This document shows, piece by piece, positions 7,258 to 14,414 of a stretch of DNA of 30,779 nt. Each line of letters begins with the position of its first letter. Position 1 is the stretch's first letter. Below the pieces are notes generated by a model that had not been told where the DNA came from, ran no database searches, and worked only from the letters and a program-made list of their open reading frames with translations. Source of the stretch: a virus; IMG/VR virus record IMGVR_UViG_3300025000_000320, positions 1 through 30,779 of that record; one strand, written 5' to 3'. Both the position numbers and the translations under genes were made by a program.

Positions 7258-8337
7258 TTATTTTTTAATCTTATTAGATATATTTATAAAAACACCAATA
7301 TCACATTTTTTAATAGCATCTAATAACTCTTCTTTACTATAATTATCTAATAAACTTAAATCAATTTCTTCATCCATCCTATAACTTAATTGAGATGTAT
7401 AATTCCTCTCACCTTTAGCATACTTTTTCATTGTTGTATTAGGATCTCCGTGATGTCCTTGTTTTTGTGTTTTCAAAACATCTTTTGTCATTTTCCAAGC
7501 GGAGTCACATGAGCTTGTTTTAAGAGAATGTATACCTATATTTCTTTCTTCTCTATCAATATTATATTGCTCACAGAATTTACCAATAATTTTGTATAAA
7601 GTTTTATCACTTATATTAAATATCCTCTTTTTATTATCATCATCTTTTTTTAGTTGTAATAATTTTTCATAAAATTTATCACTTATAGCCGTAGGATCTT
7701 CTTTTCCACCTTTATCTATAACTTTTATAACCCAAACCATTGCTCCAGTTTCAACATCTTCTTCTCTCTTGATATCTTTCCATGTCATATTTAATACTGC
7801 TGATTTTCTAATACCAGTGACGTAACAGGTTTGGAAATATAAAGATGCAATTAATCCTTTATCTCTATATGTTTGAGATTCTGCGAAACTATATAAATCT
7901 TTTCTCTCTTGATTTGAAAATGGGGAGTAGCTGTTTGGATTGTCATCAAGTGAGTCCATGTAAAAAATAACTGAATCAATATCATTATTTTTTGTGTGCA
8001 AATAATCAAATAGTGATTTTAGTCCCGCTATTTTAGAATTAACTGTACCATTGGAATTTTTTATTTTCCCAGTTTTTTTATTTTCCTTTTTTAGTAGATA
8101 TGTGACAAATAGTTCTACATCGTCACTATTTATTTTTTTTAAATCATCCCATGTTAATATACTTAAATCTTTTCCTGTGGCATATTCAAAAAATTCTTTA
8201 ATATGACCCCTATAACTTGATTTTGTATGTGAACTTTTTCTTTTTTCAAGAAACATATTAATGTAACTAAACACTGAGTTATTTTTAAATCCCACCACCA
8301 TTGATCTTGAATTTTTCATTTCTTGCAATTCTGTCAT
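7258..8337 (-). CDS. tyrosine recombinase-fold protein (integrase/resolvase or regulator)
   Basis: 359 aa from the ATG at 8337; GGAGG sits 8 bases before it, so an upstream TTG at 8352, which overlaps the SD, is not used. Residues about 20-120 resemble the SAM-like core-binding domain and 140-320 the catalytic domain. Expected active-site residues: Arg177 (TGIRKS), Lys near 209 (IDKGGKE), His270 in HSLK where HxxR is usual (Lys273 replaces Arg), His295/296 (QGHHGD), Tyr306 (TMKKYAKG). Most are kept, so it may still recombine DNA for integration or dimer resolution. SPbeta uses a tyrosine-recombinase-fold protein (MrpR/YopR) as master repressor. A gene diverging from a strong promoter, with an altered active site, fits that alternative as well. 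Confidence 0.8.
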   Translation of the reverse strand: MTELQEMKNSRSMVVGFKNNSVFSYINMFLEKRKSSHTKSSYRGHIKEFFEYATGKDLSILTWDDLKKINSDDVELFVTYLLKKENKKTGKIKNSNGTVNSKIAGLKSLFDYLHTKNNDIDSVIFYMDSLDDNPNSYSPFSNQERKDLYSFAESQTYRDKGLIASLYFQTCYVTGIRKSAVLNMTWKDIKREEDVETGAMVWVIKVIDKGGKEDPTAISDKFYEKLLQLKKDDDNKKRIFNISDKTLYKIIGKFCEQYNIDREERNIGIHSLKTSSCDSAWKMTKDVLKTQKQGHHGDPNTTMKKYAKGERNYTSQLSYRMDEEIDLSLLDNYSKEELLDAIKKCDIGVFINISNKIKK

Positions 8338-8395
8338 AATTATTTCCTCCAATATATTTATTGTTAACTTTATATTTAAGTTTCTTCATAAATTT

Positions 8396-8425
8396 ATTAT
8401 AACCCATATTATAATAATTAGTCAA
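8396..8425 (-). promoter_or_regulatory. promoter of the recombinase-fold gene
   Basis: Minus strand: TTGACT (8420-8425), 18-base spacer, TATAAT (8396-8401), about 60 bases before the start at 8337. It is back-to-back with the plus-strand promoter at 8502, leaving a shared intergenic control region of about 75 bases. Confidence 0.6.
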
Positions 8426-8501
8426 TAGATAAATTTGAAATATTTATAACCTTCTTTATTAATATGACTGATAATTTAATGAATTAAAATATAAAATAGT
8501 A

Positions 8502-8530
8502 TTGACATTTAAAGACATAATGTATATAAT
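8502..8530 (+). promoter_or_regulatory. near-consensus sigma-70 promoter of the rightward operon
   Basis: TTGACA (8502-8507), exactly 17 bases, TATAAT (8525-8530). AATTAAAATATAAA (8482-8495) sits just upstream of the -35. It faces away from the recombinase-fold gene and drives the small genes from 8554 on. A promoter this strong would normally need repression in a lysogen. Confidence 0.8.
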
Positions 8531-8553
8531 TAACACTGAAAAGAGGTATGCAT

Positions 8554-8718
8554 ATGACTGATTCAGAAAAAACAGTTAGAAATATTAGTTCAGCTAATGT
8601 GTGGAATACATTAATGGATAAATTGGATTTAGATTTAAAGAGTATTCAGAATAATGGCAAGTGCATAACATTAGGCAAAAAAGAAGCAGAAAAAATTCTA
8701 AAAAAGTATAAAAACTAA
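8554..8718 (+). CDS. hypothetical protein, 54 aa
   Basis: First gene behind the 8502 promoter. It starts MTDSEKTVRNISSANVWNTL and ends KKEAEKILKKYKN. AGAGG at 8542-8546 is 8 bases before this ATG; an in-frame ATG two codons earlier is too close to the SD. The protein is helical and charged. As the first product of a promoter-proximal operon opposite a repressor-like gene it could be a small regulator such as a Cro- or Xis-like protein, but no HTH is evident and no family is recognised. Confidence 0.65.
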   Translation: MTDSEKTVRNISSANVWNTLMDKLDLDLKSIQNNGKCITLGKKEAEKILKKYKN

Positions 8719-8739
8719 AATATAAACTAGGAGAAAGTT

Positions 8740-8916
8740 ATGGATTGTAGAAATTGCGAAAATTACAGTGGCTATTGTGTCATTGAAATTGATATTGACC
8801 CATTAGAGATAATGGACGGATATTGTTTTAAGTTTAGATATAAATGTAAATCAAGTTTTCAGTATGATGAAGATGATATCTACACAAAAGATAATTATAA
8901 AGAGAGTGAGGAGTAA
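8740..8916 (+). CDS. small Cys-rich protein, 58 aa
   Basis: Starts MDCRNCENYSGYCVIEIDID with TAGGAG as SD. Cys at 3, 6, 13, 29 and 35 (CRNC...GYC...GYCFKF...CK) suggest a small metal-binding fold, followed by an acidic tail (YDEDDIYTKDNYKESEE). Short CxxC proteins like this are common in Firmicute phages, usually unassigned. The next gene starts two bases after its stop, so cotranscription is near certain. Confidence 0.7.
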   Translation: MDCRNCENYSGYCVIEIDIDPLEIMDGYCFKFRYKCKSSFQYDEDDIYTKDNYKESEE

Positions 8917-8918
8917 AA

Positions 8919-9968
8919 ATGGGATCAGTAAAGATTGATATTTATAAAGATGATAGAAAATATTTTGAAACATCGTATTCCAGTGAAGAGGATATATACG
9001 ACATATTATGGTTGTTGGATATTATATTGCAAGATGCTCAAAAGGGTAATAAGGAAGCATTAATCACTTTAATGGATTTGAAAAATTTGATGACAGTTAA
9101 TAATCCAGTATTTAATGAATATACCAATATTCAAATGGGATTCAAACCTATGAAACTTGAAGACCAAGGGAAAGAAATAATAGAAGTTGTGGCAAGTAGA
9201 TTAAACATGCCGAAAAAAGAATGTGAAAAACAAGTGTTGAACGCTGTGCTACATATCAAGAAAACAAATTTAAATAATTGGTATGATTGTATTAATAAAA
9301 ATTATAAAAGTCATATAGTTGCTGCGAGAAAAAAGAATTTTGTTGATGCTTTAGTATTTTTACCTAGAAGAACTTTGGCTAGTCATGAGGGGAGCAAGAT
9401 TACTTCTGAGAGCTTGTGGCAGGTCGATTACTGCAAGAAATATGTGGTGGCTAAACATATTTATAAGGGAGATACCTATCCTGAAGATTTGCAGGAGTTG
9501 ATTGAGTTATTAAACAGCAATAAAATTAAGTTAGATAAATTAAAGGCTATAAAATTAAGAACTGGTAGTGAAAAATCTGAAATGAATAAAAGGATTAAAT
9601 TGGATATTTCAATTAGAGATGATATCAATATTTTAAAAGATCATTATAAAATACCTAGAAATCACAACTACACGGAAGGACAAGACGTTAGTAACAATGA
9701 GTTAATGTATTATAAAAGAAAACCAATAGAGTTTGAAGAACTTGTAGAGAAAGAATATGACAACTCTGAAGCTTTAAATGAATGGCAAGTTGAAAAAATA
9801 AAAAATATTGCCAGTAAGATATTAACCAAGAGGCAATTGGTTGTATTTAGTCTTTATTATGAGTCTAGATTAACTCAACAGGAGATTGCTAGTATAATAA
9901 ATGACGACCAAAGGAATGTCGCCGATGCTATAAAAAGAATTATTAAAAAAATAAAAGAGAAAATTTAG
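8919..9968 (+). CDS. sigma-region-4-like DNA-binding regulator, 349 aa
   Basis: The C-terminal 65 residues (LTKRQLVVFSLYYESRLTQQ onward, then EIASIINDDQRNVADAIKRI) form a helix-turn-helix of the sigma-70 region 4/ArpU type. In many Gram-positive phages proteins with this ending lie before the packaging genes and activate late transcription. The first 280 residues are unassigned: an acidic N-terminus (KIDIYKDDRKYFETSYSSEE) and a Lys-rich middle. No region 2 is evident, so it is not a full sigma factor. SD GTGAGGAG lies in the end of the previous gene. A late-gene activator role is inferred from position and HTH. Confidence 0.65.
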   Translation: MGSVKIDIYKDDRKYFETSYSSEEDIYDILWLLDIILQDAQKGNKEALITLMDLKNLMTVNNPVFNEYTNIQMGFKPMKLEDQGKEIIEVVASRLNMPKKECEKQVLNAVLHIKKTNLNNWYDCINKNYKSHIVAARKKNFVDALVFLPRRTLASHEGSKITSESLWQVDYCKKYVVAKHIYKGDTYPEDLQELIELLNSNKIKLDKLKAIKLRTGSEKSEMNKRIKLDISIRDDINILKDHYKIPRNHNYTEGQDVSNNELMYYKRKPIEFEELVEKEYDNSEALNEWQVEKIKNIASKILTKRQLVVFSLYYESRLTQQEIASIINDDQRNVADAIKRIIKKIKEKI

Positions 9969-10037
9969 AAAAAGTAATGTATTTTTGCACAACCCTGCCA
10001 CCTGTGTGTAGGGATAATTAATAATTGGAGGTTATTG

Positions 10038-10841
10038 ATGTATTTAAGATTATACGATAATACAAGCATGAAATTAGAATTATTCCCAACATTTAATAAA
10101 AGAGTTGAATATATAAATGAAAACTTATTCAACAATGTATTACATGAAACTTATTATAATATTTGTTCTAGAAACTTTAAAAATAAAAATCAGATTGAAA
10201 ATATAGAAAATAGATGGTTGGGTATAAAAGTTGTAAACAAACCTAACAAAGATGAAAAGCTAAAAGCTACACTAAATTACATAGCTGGATATTTATTGGG
10301 AGAAAAAGAATATCCCATAAATATTAAAATTAGAAGATATCTTGAATTGTCAAGATTGTCTGATCCAACTCAAAATGAGTTGGTGGAATTAAATAGTTTA
10401 AAAAACAATGTTTTGTATTGTAAGAGCCAAAAATTTCGAGACAACAGAAAAGATTTTATTATTATGATTAACTCTCATATGGAAAATCTTCTAATGCACA
10501 ACTTAAATAAGCTTGAACAGATAGAAAACAGAGAATATACAGAACAATTTATGTATGACTACACTATTGATAGATTAAATGTTTGTAATGATATAAAATA
10601 TAAAATATCAAGTACTGTAGACACCTTGCATACTAACATAATTAAAAAAGAAAATTTATTTAGAGAAATACAGAGTGAATATAAAAATATTCAGAATTCT
10701 GATGATACAATAAAATATATTTCTAATATAGTGAAAGATATAAAAAAAATAGATTCAGATAATATTTACTTAGAAAAGCAGATTGAATATCTAAATGATG
10801 AATATTTGATGGCAACAGAACTCATTTATAACAATAATTAA
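10038..10841 (+). CDS. hypothetical coiled-coil protein, 267 aa
   Basis: The start is placed at ATG 10038, 6 bases after GGAGG (10027-10031); an in-frame TTG at 10035 is too close. The sequence is Lys/Asn/Glu-rich and mostly helical; residues about 150-265 (MENLLMHNLNKLEQIENREY to IEYLNDEYLMATELIYNNN) have long heptad-like stretches. There is no signal peptide, membrane segment or motif. No family is recognised. It follows the HTH regulator by about 70 bases and precedes a structured non-coding stretch. Confidence 0.65.
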   Translation: MYLRLYDNTSMKLELFPTFNKRVEYINENLFNNVLHETYYNICSRNFKNKNQIENIENRWLGIKVVNKPNKDEKLKATLNYIAGYLLGEKEYPINIKIRRYLELSRLSDPTQNELVELNSLKNNVLYCKSQKFRDNRKDFIIMINSHMENLLMHNLNKLEQIENREYTEQFMYDYTIDRLNVCNDIKYKISSTVDTLHTNIIKKENLFREIQSEYKNIQNSDDTIKYISNIVKDIKKIDSDNIYLEKQIEYLNDEYLMATELIYNNN

Positions 10842-10873
10842 AAACATAAAATATAATCCATTCTCACAGCCTA

Positions 10874-10999
10874 TTTAAGCGAAATAATTGCTTAAACGTA
10901 AAAGTGTTCATGAAAAAAATTTTCGTCTAATCACGGGGTTGTCAGAATTATTTTTGATTTTTACGTTTTTGAAACCAGCATGGCTGTAGGGTTTCAAAA
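10874..10999 (+). ncRNA. candidate structured leader RNA with three stems
   Basis: Between two genes, three pairings can be drawn: TTTAAGC 10874-10880 with GCTTAAA 10890-10896; CGTAAAA 10897-10903 with TTTTACG 10959-10965; and TTTTGAAACC 10967-10976 with GGTTTCAAAA 10990-10999, the last enclosing AGC-ATG-GCT. The loop of the second stem holds the GC-richer CACGGGGTTGTC. No T-run follows, so it is not a terminator; it lies about 40 bases before a small Cys-rich gene and could control it. No known RNA family is recognised. Confidence 0.35.
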
Positions 11000-11040
11000 T
11001 AGCAAAAAGTAACTAAATTTAACGACGAGGTGCCGATATT

Positions 11041-11217
11041 ATGGCAAAAGAAACTGATCAATTTTTTACACCTGAACGTTGTTTAAATTGTTTAGGAAAA
11101 TGTAAAAAGGAAATGAATGCAATTTTCAAAGAAGGATTTGAGAATGGTAGAAATGAAATACTGTGTGGCAAGCATATAAAAAGCAAAAAGGGGAATAAAC
11201 TTGAAAAAAATCAGTAA
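11041..11217 (+). CDS. small Cys-rich protein, 58 aa
   Basis: Starts MAKETDQFFTPERCLNCLGK with GAGGTG as SD. Cys at 14, 17, 21 and 42 (CLNCLGKC...LCGKH) could bind zinc, followed by a Lys-rich tail. No family is recognised. Its last 17 bases overlap the TTG start of the next gene, which indicates coupled translation. Confidence 0.65.
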   Translation: MAKETDQFFTPERCLNCLGKCKKEMNAIFKEGFENGRNEILCGKHIKSKKGNKLEKNQ

Positions 11218-11332
11218 GGATCTATTTCTAAAAGCAATTAAAATTGGCAGAAGAGATTTAGTAGCTAGAACAAAGAATAATCATTATGGAATTGACAAAA
11301 TAGAACATGAATTAAGAAAGTCAATAAACTAA
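11201..11332 (+). CDS. small basic protein, 43 aa
   Basis: TTG start 7 bases after AAAAGGGG. The product begins (M)KKISKDLFLKAIKIGRRDLV and ends IEHELRKSIN. It is strongly basic and helical, which could suit nucleic-acid binding, but no motif is identifiable. It overlaps the previous gene by 17 bases, and its stop codon is embedded in the recurring AACTAAAATATAAA motif. Confidence 0.55.
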   Translation: MKKISKDLFLKAIKIGRRDLVARTKNNHYGIDKIEHELRKSIN

Positions 11333-11369
11333 AATATAAAATAATAAATATAAAGGGGAATTGTAGAAT

Positions 11370-12002
11370 ATGGATATGAGTATTACTAGAGGTTTATCTG
11401 AATTGAAATTGCTCAAAGACAGAATAGAAAGAAAAATACAATCATCAAAGTATATAGTAGGCAATAAGAAAAGCAATAAGAAAATTGATGGCATTTATAG
11501 TAAAGAAGATTTAATTACTACAATAAAAGCTGACTATCAAAGTGTACTAGATTTGATTAATAGAAGGAAGATAATTAAGTCTGAAATAGTTAAATCAAAT
11601 GCAAACACAGTAGTTAAAATTTCCGAAAAAGAAATGACTGTTGCAGAAGCTATAGAAAGAAAAGAATCAATTCAATTTGAAAAAACTCTACTTAACACTA
11701 TGGAGCAACATTATAGACTTGCAATTGCAAAAGTTGCGAATGAAAATGAAAAAGTACAAGCAAATTTAGATAATCTTCTTAATACCACTTTTGGTAAAGA
11801 GAATAAAAATAAAACAGCGGAGAATGAGATTAAAATAATTTCAGATCCATATCTTGAGCAAAATGAGTGGGAAGTAATTAATCCACTAAAATTGCAAGAG
11901 GAAATAGAAAAGTTGAAGACTAGTATAGAAGATTTCCTGAACGAAGTGGACTTCAGCCTTTCGGAATCAAATACAATTACTAAGATTCAAATACCTGATT
12001 GA
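11370..12002 (+). CDS. coiled-coil protein, possibly DIP1984-like
   Basis: 210 aa starting MDMSITRGLSELKLLKDRIE, SD AAGGGG. It is almost wholly helical with coiled-coil stretches at about 5-35, 100-145 and 170-200. The ending (LKTSIEDFLNEVDFSLSESN then TITKI) resembles the end of DIP1984-type proteins, where a final helix is followed by a '(L/I)xxSNxxTxI' motif; I recognise this only by pattern. The TVAEAIERK stretch near 90 also fits that family. Its role in phages is unknown. An overlapping +1 frame stays open from 11941 past its stop. Confidence 0.6.
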   Translation: MDMSITRGLSELKLLKDRIERKIQSSKYIVGNKKSNKKIDGIYSKEDLITTIKADYQSVLDLINRRKIIKSEIVKSNANTVVKISEKEMTVAEAIERKESIQFEKTLLNTMEQHYRLAIAKVANENEKVQANLDNLLNTTFGKENKNKTAENEIKIISDPYLEQNEWEVINPLKLQEEIEKLKTSIEDFLNEVDFSLSESNTITKIQIPD

Positions 12003-12419
12003 GTGGATTAGCGCTCTGGAAACTTATGAAGCCCAGAGCCTTGTAAATAGTTTAATATTTTGTAGTTATCCGAAAACTATAGACTTAAATCACCCAATTC
12101 TTCAGGGTATATTGAGGAAACAAGAAGGATTAAGTTTATATTCAAATAATGAATATTGATTTTATTATCTAAAATCTTACGTACATATAGGCGTATAATG
12201 CGTAAAAGTTCAAAGGTTAAATTTCAATACTCAAAGTTTAGAATTTAAAGCTCTTTTTGATTAAAGTTATAAAACATAAGTCTAAAAGCTCGATAAAATC
12301 CAAGATAAAAGGTTCAAGTGTTGATTTAATTGGCTTATAGTATTCCTCTTGGCTGGATAGTTACAAGTAAGTTTCATAGATGAGTAAAATATAATTAAAA
12401 TAAAAGGAGATTATAGAAT
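12003..12419 (+). other. 417-bp intergenic region, probably transcribed and non-coding
   Basis: No SD-equipped gene is seen. GCTCTGG (12013-12019) and CCAGAGC (12033-12039) form a 7-bp stem near the start. One frame is open from 11941 to about 12162 but lacks a start codon with an SD. The last 30 bases carry a TAAAATATAA element and the SD of the YonK-like gene. A long leader for that gene is the simplest reading. Confidence 0.4.
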
Positions 12420-12605
12420 ATGGCGAAGGCAAAAATTAATGAAAGTCACACATTATCAGCAGAAGGATTTTTGAACATCACTGGTGATAAAATAATGATA
12501 GAAGCGGAAGATGTTGGAGAAAAGAATTTGGCAGATTTATTAATAAAATTTAATGGAGAATTAGTTAAATTTAGCATAAAGAAAAATGATGATATCGTAA
12601 AATAA
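12420..12605 (+). CDS. YonK-like small phage protein
   Basis: 61 aa starting MAKAKINESHTLSAEGFLNI with SD AAAAGGAG. The pattern of an N-terminal beta strand and Gly (AEGFLNI), a 'LADLLIKFNGELVKFSI' segment and a charged end matches, from memory, the small SPbeta protein YonK (roughly 'FKEILSEFNGKNVSITV' at the same place), whose function is unknown. In SPbeta yonK precedes yonJ and the packaging genes; here too it precedes the metallophosphoesterase and terminase. Long non-coding stretches lie on both sides of it. Confidence 0.6.
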   Translation: MAKAKINESHTLSAEGFLNITGDKIMIEAEDVGEKNLADLLIKFNGELVKFSIKKNDDIVK

Positions 12606-12645
12606 ATAGTGAAAATATTCGGGCATCAGCTCTCTAATTCTCTGC

Positions 12646-12804
12646 GACGGAGACGTTAAATATGAGCCGAAACTTTAAAGCTGGTTTTTATGTTAGTCTT
12701 CCGTGAATGACGGGGACATTAAAACGCAGAATATTATTCACGTGTATGTATGTCGGGATGGAGACGGAAAACCCATTCTCATTGGTCGGGATGAAAACTT
12801 AAAA
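12646..12804 (+). repeat. four dispersed GAYGRRRAC repeats in a GC-richer non-coding stretch
   Basis: GACGGAGACGTTAAA (12646), GACGGGGACATTAAA (12709), GATGGAGACGGAAAA (12757) and GATGAAAACTTAAAA (12790) align without gaps; the last two also share a preceding GTCGG. Spacings are 63, 48 and 33 bases, all multiples of three. The second copy is the 3' arm of a hairpin GTCTTCCGT/ACGGGGAC. In one frame the copies read DGDVK, DGDIK, DGDGK, DENLK, but stops separate the first two and no SD-start exists. It may be a structured RNA or a decayed gene. Confidence 0.45.
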
Positions 12805-12817
12805 TTCATTTACTATT

Positions 12818-12849
12818 ACAAGGAGCTAGGTTATATCTCCTTGTTTTTT
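12818..12849 (+). terminator. intrinsic terminator downstream of the YonK-like gene
   Basis: ACAAGGAG (12818-12825), an 11-base loop, CTCCTTGT (12837-12844) and a T-run to 12849. It closes the transcript that contains the repeated GAYGRRRAC stretch. Confidence 0.8.
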
Positions 12850-12886
12850 GTTGTAAAAATTTATTGAATTAAAGGGGTGTATTCGC

Positions 12887-13930
12887 ATAGAATCACTAAT
12901 AGATAAACAAGTTCAAAGAAACTATATAATTGATTTATGGAAGAGTGGAAGTAACTATAGACAAGCAAGTATTGTTACAAACCAAAAGTTTAATACTGAT
13001 TATTGGGATAGCGAAAGAGTTAGAAGTATTACTAGAAAATACAGAAGTAAGATTGAAAAATTAAGCGTAGGAAATCTAGTCAAAAAATTAGAGCATCCCA
13101 TAAACACAAATTATAAAATGCTTAAAAATAAAAGAAATAAAATACTTGTATTAAGTGATTTACATATTCCTTTTCATAGGAAAGATGTTTTCGATATTGT
13201 TACTAGACATAAAGATGAAATAAAAGCTATTGTCTGTGCTGGAGATGTTCTGGACATGTTCGAAGTTTCTAAATATCCAACACTTAATCAATATCCAGTT
13301 GAGCAAGAATTAATAGACGCTATAGATGTTTTTAAAAAGATGAAAGATATAGTGGGTAATGAAGTTGAAATAATATTATTCTACGGGAATCATGATGCAA
13401 GATGGCGTAAATATATTGCAAATATGCACCAAAAAAAATTATATAAATTCATTAATCCAAATGTCCTTGAAATGTTAAAATCAGGATTTACACTTTATGA
13501 CAATGGTGAAGAAAAACGTTATGAAGGTGTTGCAGATTTAAAAATAATAAACTCATGGTATGTGAATATAAATTCAGAATTAATTATTTGTCATCCAAAT
13601 AATTTTTCAAGAGGCGAATTAAAGAATGCCAAAACCGCAATAGACCACTTTATTAGTAGTGGAGAGCATTTTAATGCATTGGCGGTAGCTCATAATCACC
13701 ATCAATCTGAGTGTCCTAGATATTTAGGTAAATATGCGATTGAAACAGGTTGCATGTGTCAAGAATTTGATTATTCAAATGGTAATACAGGTACTAGACC
13801 ACAAGATTATGGGTATGCTCTATTTTCTTTTGATGGTAATAATAAAATAAATAAAAATGAAAGTAAAATATACACATTAGACGGAAATTCTGTTGCTGAT
13901 GAAAAATCTCAAGTAAAAATAATATTTTAA
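12887..13930 (+). CDS. calcineurin-like metallophosphoesterase with apparent ATA start
   Basis: Predicted two-metal phosphoesterase. Motifs: SDLH (Asp91, His93 in this numbering), AGDVLD (Asp120), GNHDAR (168-170), ICH (236) and AHNHH (269-271). An ATG at 13118 opens just before the catalytic core but has no SD, while the frame is open for 77 more codons upstream with protein-like content (KQVQRNYIIDLWKSGSNYRQ). The SD AAAGGGG (12871-12877) is followed 9 bases later by ATA at 12887, with no ATG, GTG or TTG in range, so initiation at AUA is proposed, giving 347 aa. The basic N-terminal 80 residues may bind DNA. SPbeta YonJ occupies the same place. Substrate unknown; phage homologues may act on nucleic acid. 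Confidence 0.75.
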   Translation: MESLIDKQVQRNYIIDLWKSGSNYRQASIVTNQKFNTDYWDSERVRSITRKYRSKIEKLSVGNLVKKLEHPINTNYKMLKNKRNKILVLSDLHIPFHRKDVFDIVTRHKDEIKAIVCAGDVLDMFEVSKYPTLNQYPVEQELIDAIDVFKKMKDIVGNEVEIILFYGNHDARWRKYIANMHQKKLYKFINPNVLEMLKSGFTLYDNGEEKRYEGVADLKIINSWYVNINSELIICHPNNFSRGELKNAKTAIDHFISSGEHFNALAVAHNHHQSECPRYLGKYAIETGCMCQEFDYSNGNTGTRPQDYGYALFSFDGNNKINKNESKIYTLDGNSVADEKSQVKIIF

Positions 13931-13957
13931 ATATAAAAGGTATAAAAGGAGATTATT

Positions 13958-14314
13958 GTGGAATTAATTGAAAAAACAAATGTTTATGATGATAAAGTAG
14001 TAAAAACTTATTATATTAATGGAGTTTTAATACCAGTAGAAGATTATGATGATGTTTTGGAAGCTTGTGAAAATGAAGTAGATGAAGATTGTAACAGTTG
14101 TGATTGTTGTCAAGAATATCCTGAATACATCGAAGAGATGTTGGATGATTGTATTGAAGCAATATCAGACTCCGAAGGCATTTGCGAAGATTGCTTTAAA
14201 TCAATTTTACATAGTCTGTATATGGAAGGCTATAAAGAAGGCTCAATAGACACTAGATTAGAATTAATTGGTCAACTTAGTGATGAAATAGAAGAAATTG
14301 AAGATGACGAATAA
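13958..14314 (+). CDS. acidic Cys-rich protein, 118 aa
   Basis: GTG start after AAAAGGAG. It is very acidic with eight Cys (37, 45, 48, 50, 51, 65, 76, 79): CNSCDCC, then CEDC, suggesting bound metal. The C-terminus (EGYKEGSIDTRLELIGQLSD) is helical and ends EEIEEIEDDE. No family is recognised. It follows the metallophosphoesterase by 27 bases and is closed by a strong terminator, so it ends that operon. Confidence 0.65.
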   Translation: MELIEKTNVYDDKVVKTYYINGVLIPVEDYDDVLEACENEVDEDCNSCDCCQEYPEYIEEMLDDCIEAISDSEGICEDCFKSILHSLYMEGYKEGSIDTRLELIGQLSDEIEEIEDDE

Positions 14315-14329
14315 TTTTTAAATATATCG

Positions 14330-14360
14330 TGCTCACCTGAATTTACAGGTGAGCATTTTT
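14330..14360 (+). terminator. strong intrinsic terminator before the head module
   Basis: TGCTCACCTG (14330-14339) pairs perfectly with CAGGTGAGCA (14346-14355) around a 6-base loop and is followed by TTTTT. Packaging genes start 55 bases later, so they need their own promoter or antitermination; no obvious sigma-70 promoter is seen between. Confidence 0.9.
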
Positions 14361-14414
14361 ATGTTTAAAAATTATTATCAAATGTAAAAATTTATAGAAA
14401 AGGGTGAATATCAG

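Noticed and set aside
8338-8352. TTG at 8352 as start of the recombinase-fold gene
   Set aside because: This TTG overlaps the SD itself; the ATG at 8337 is correctly spaced.
9990-10010. Terminator after the HTH regulator gene
   Set aside because: CCCTGCCAC/GTGTAGGG can pair only with a bulge and wobble, and no T-run follows.
12646-12804. CRISPR array
   Set aside because: The four repeats are short, degenerate and unequally spaced; no cas gene is nearby.
12003-12849. Group I or group II intron around the YonK-like gene
   Set aside because: I found no convincing P7/P3 or domain V, and the small protein is not a maturase or endonuclease.
13118-13930. ATG at 13118 as start of the metallophosphoesterase
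   Set aside because: No SD before it, whereas the frame is open with protein-like content back to an SD-preceded ATA at 12887. Kept as the alternative start.
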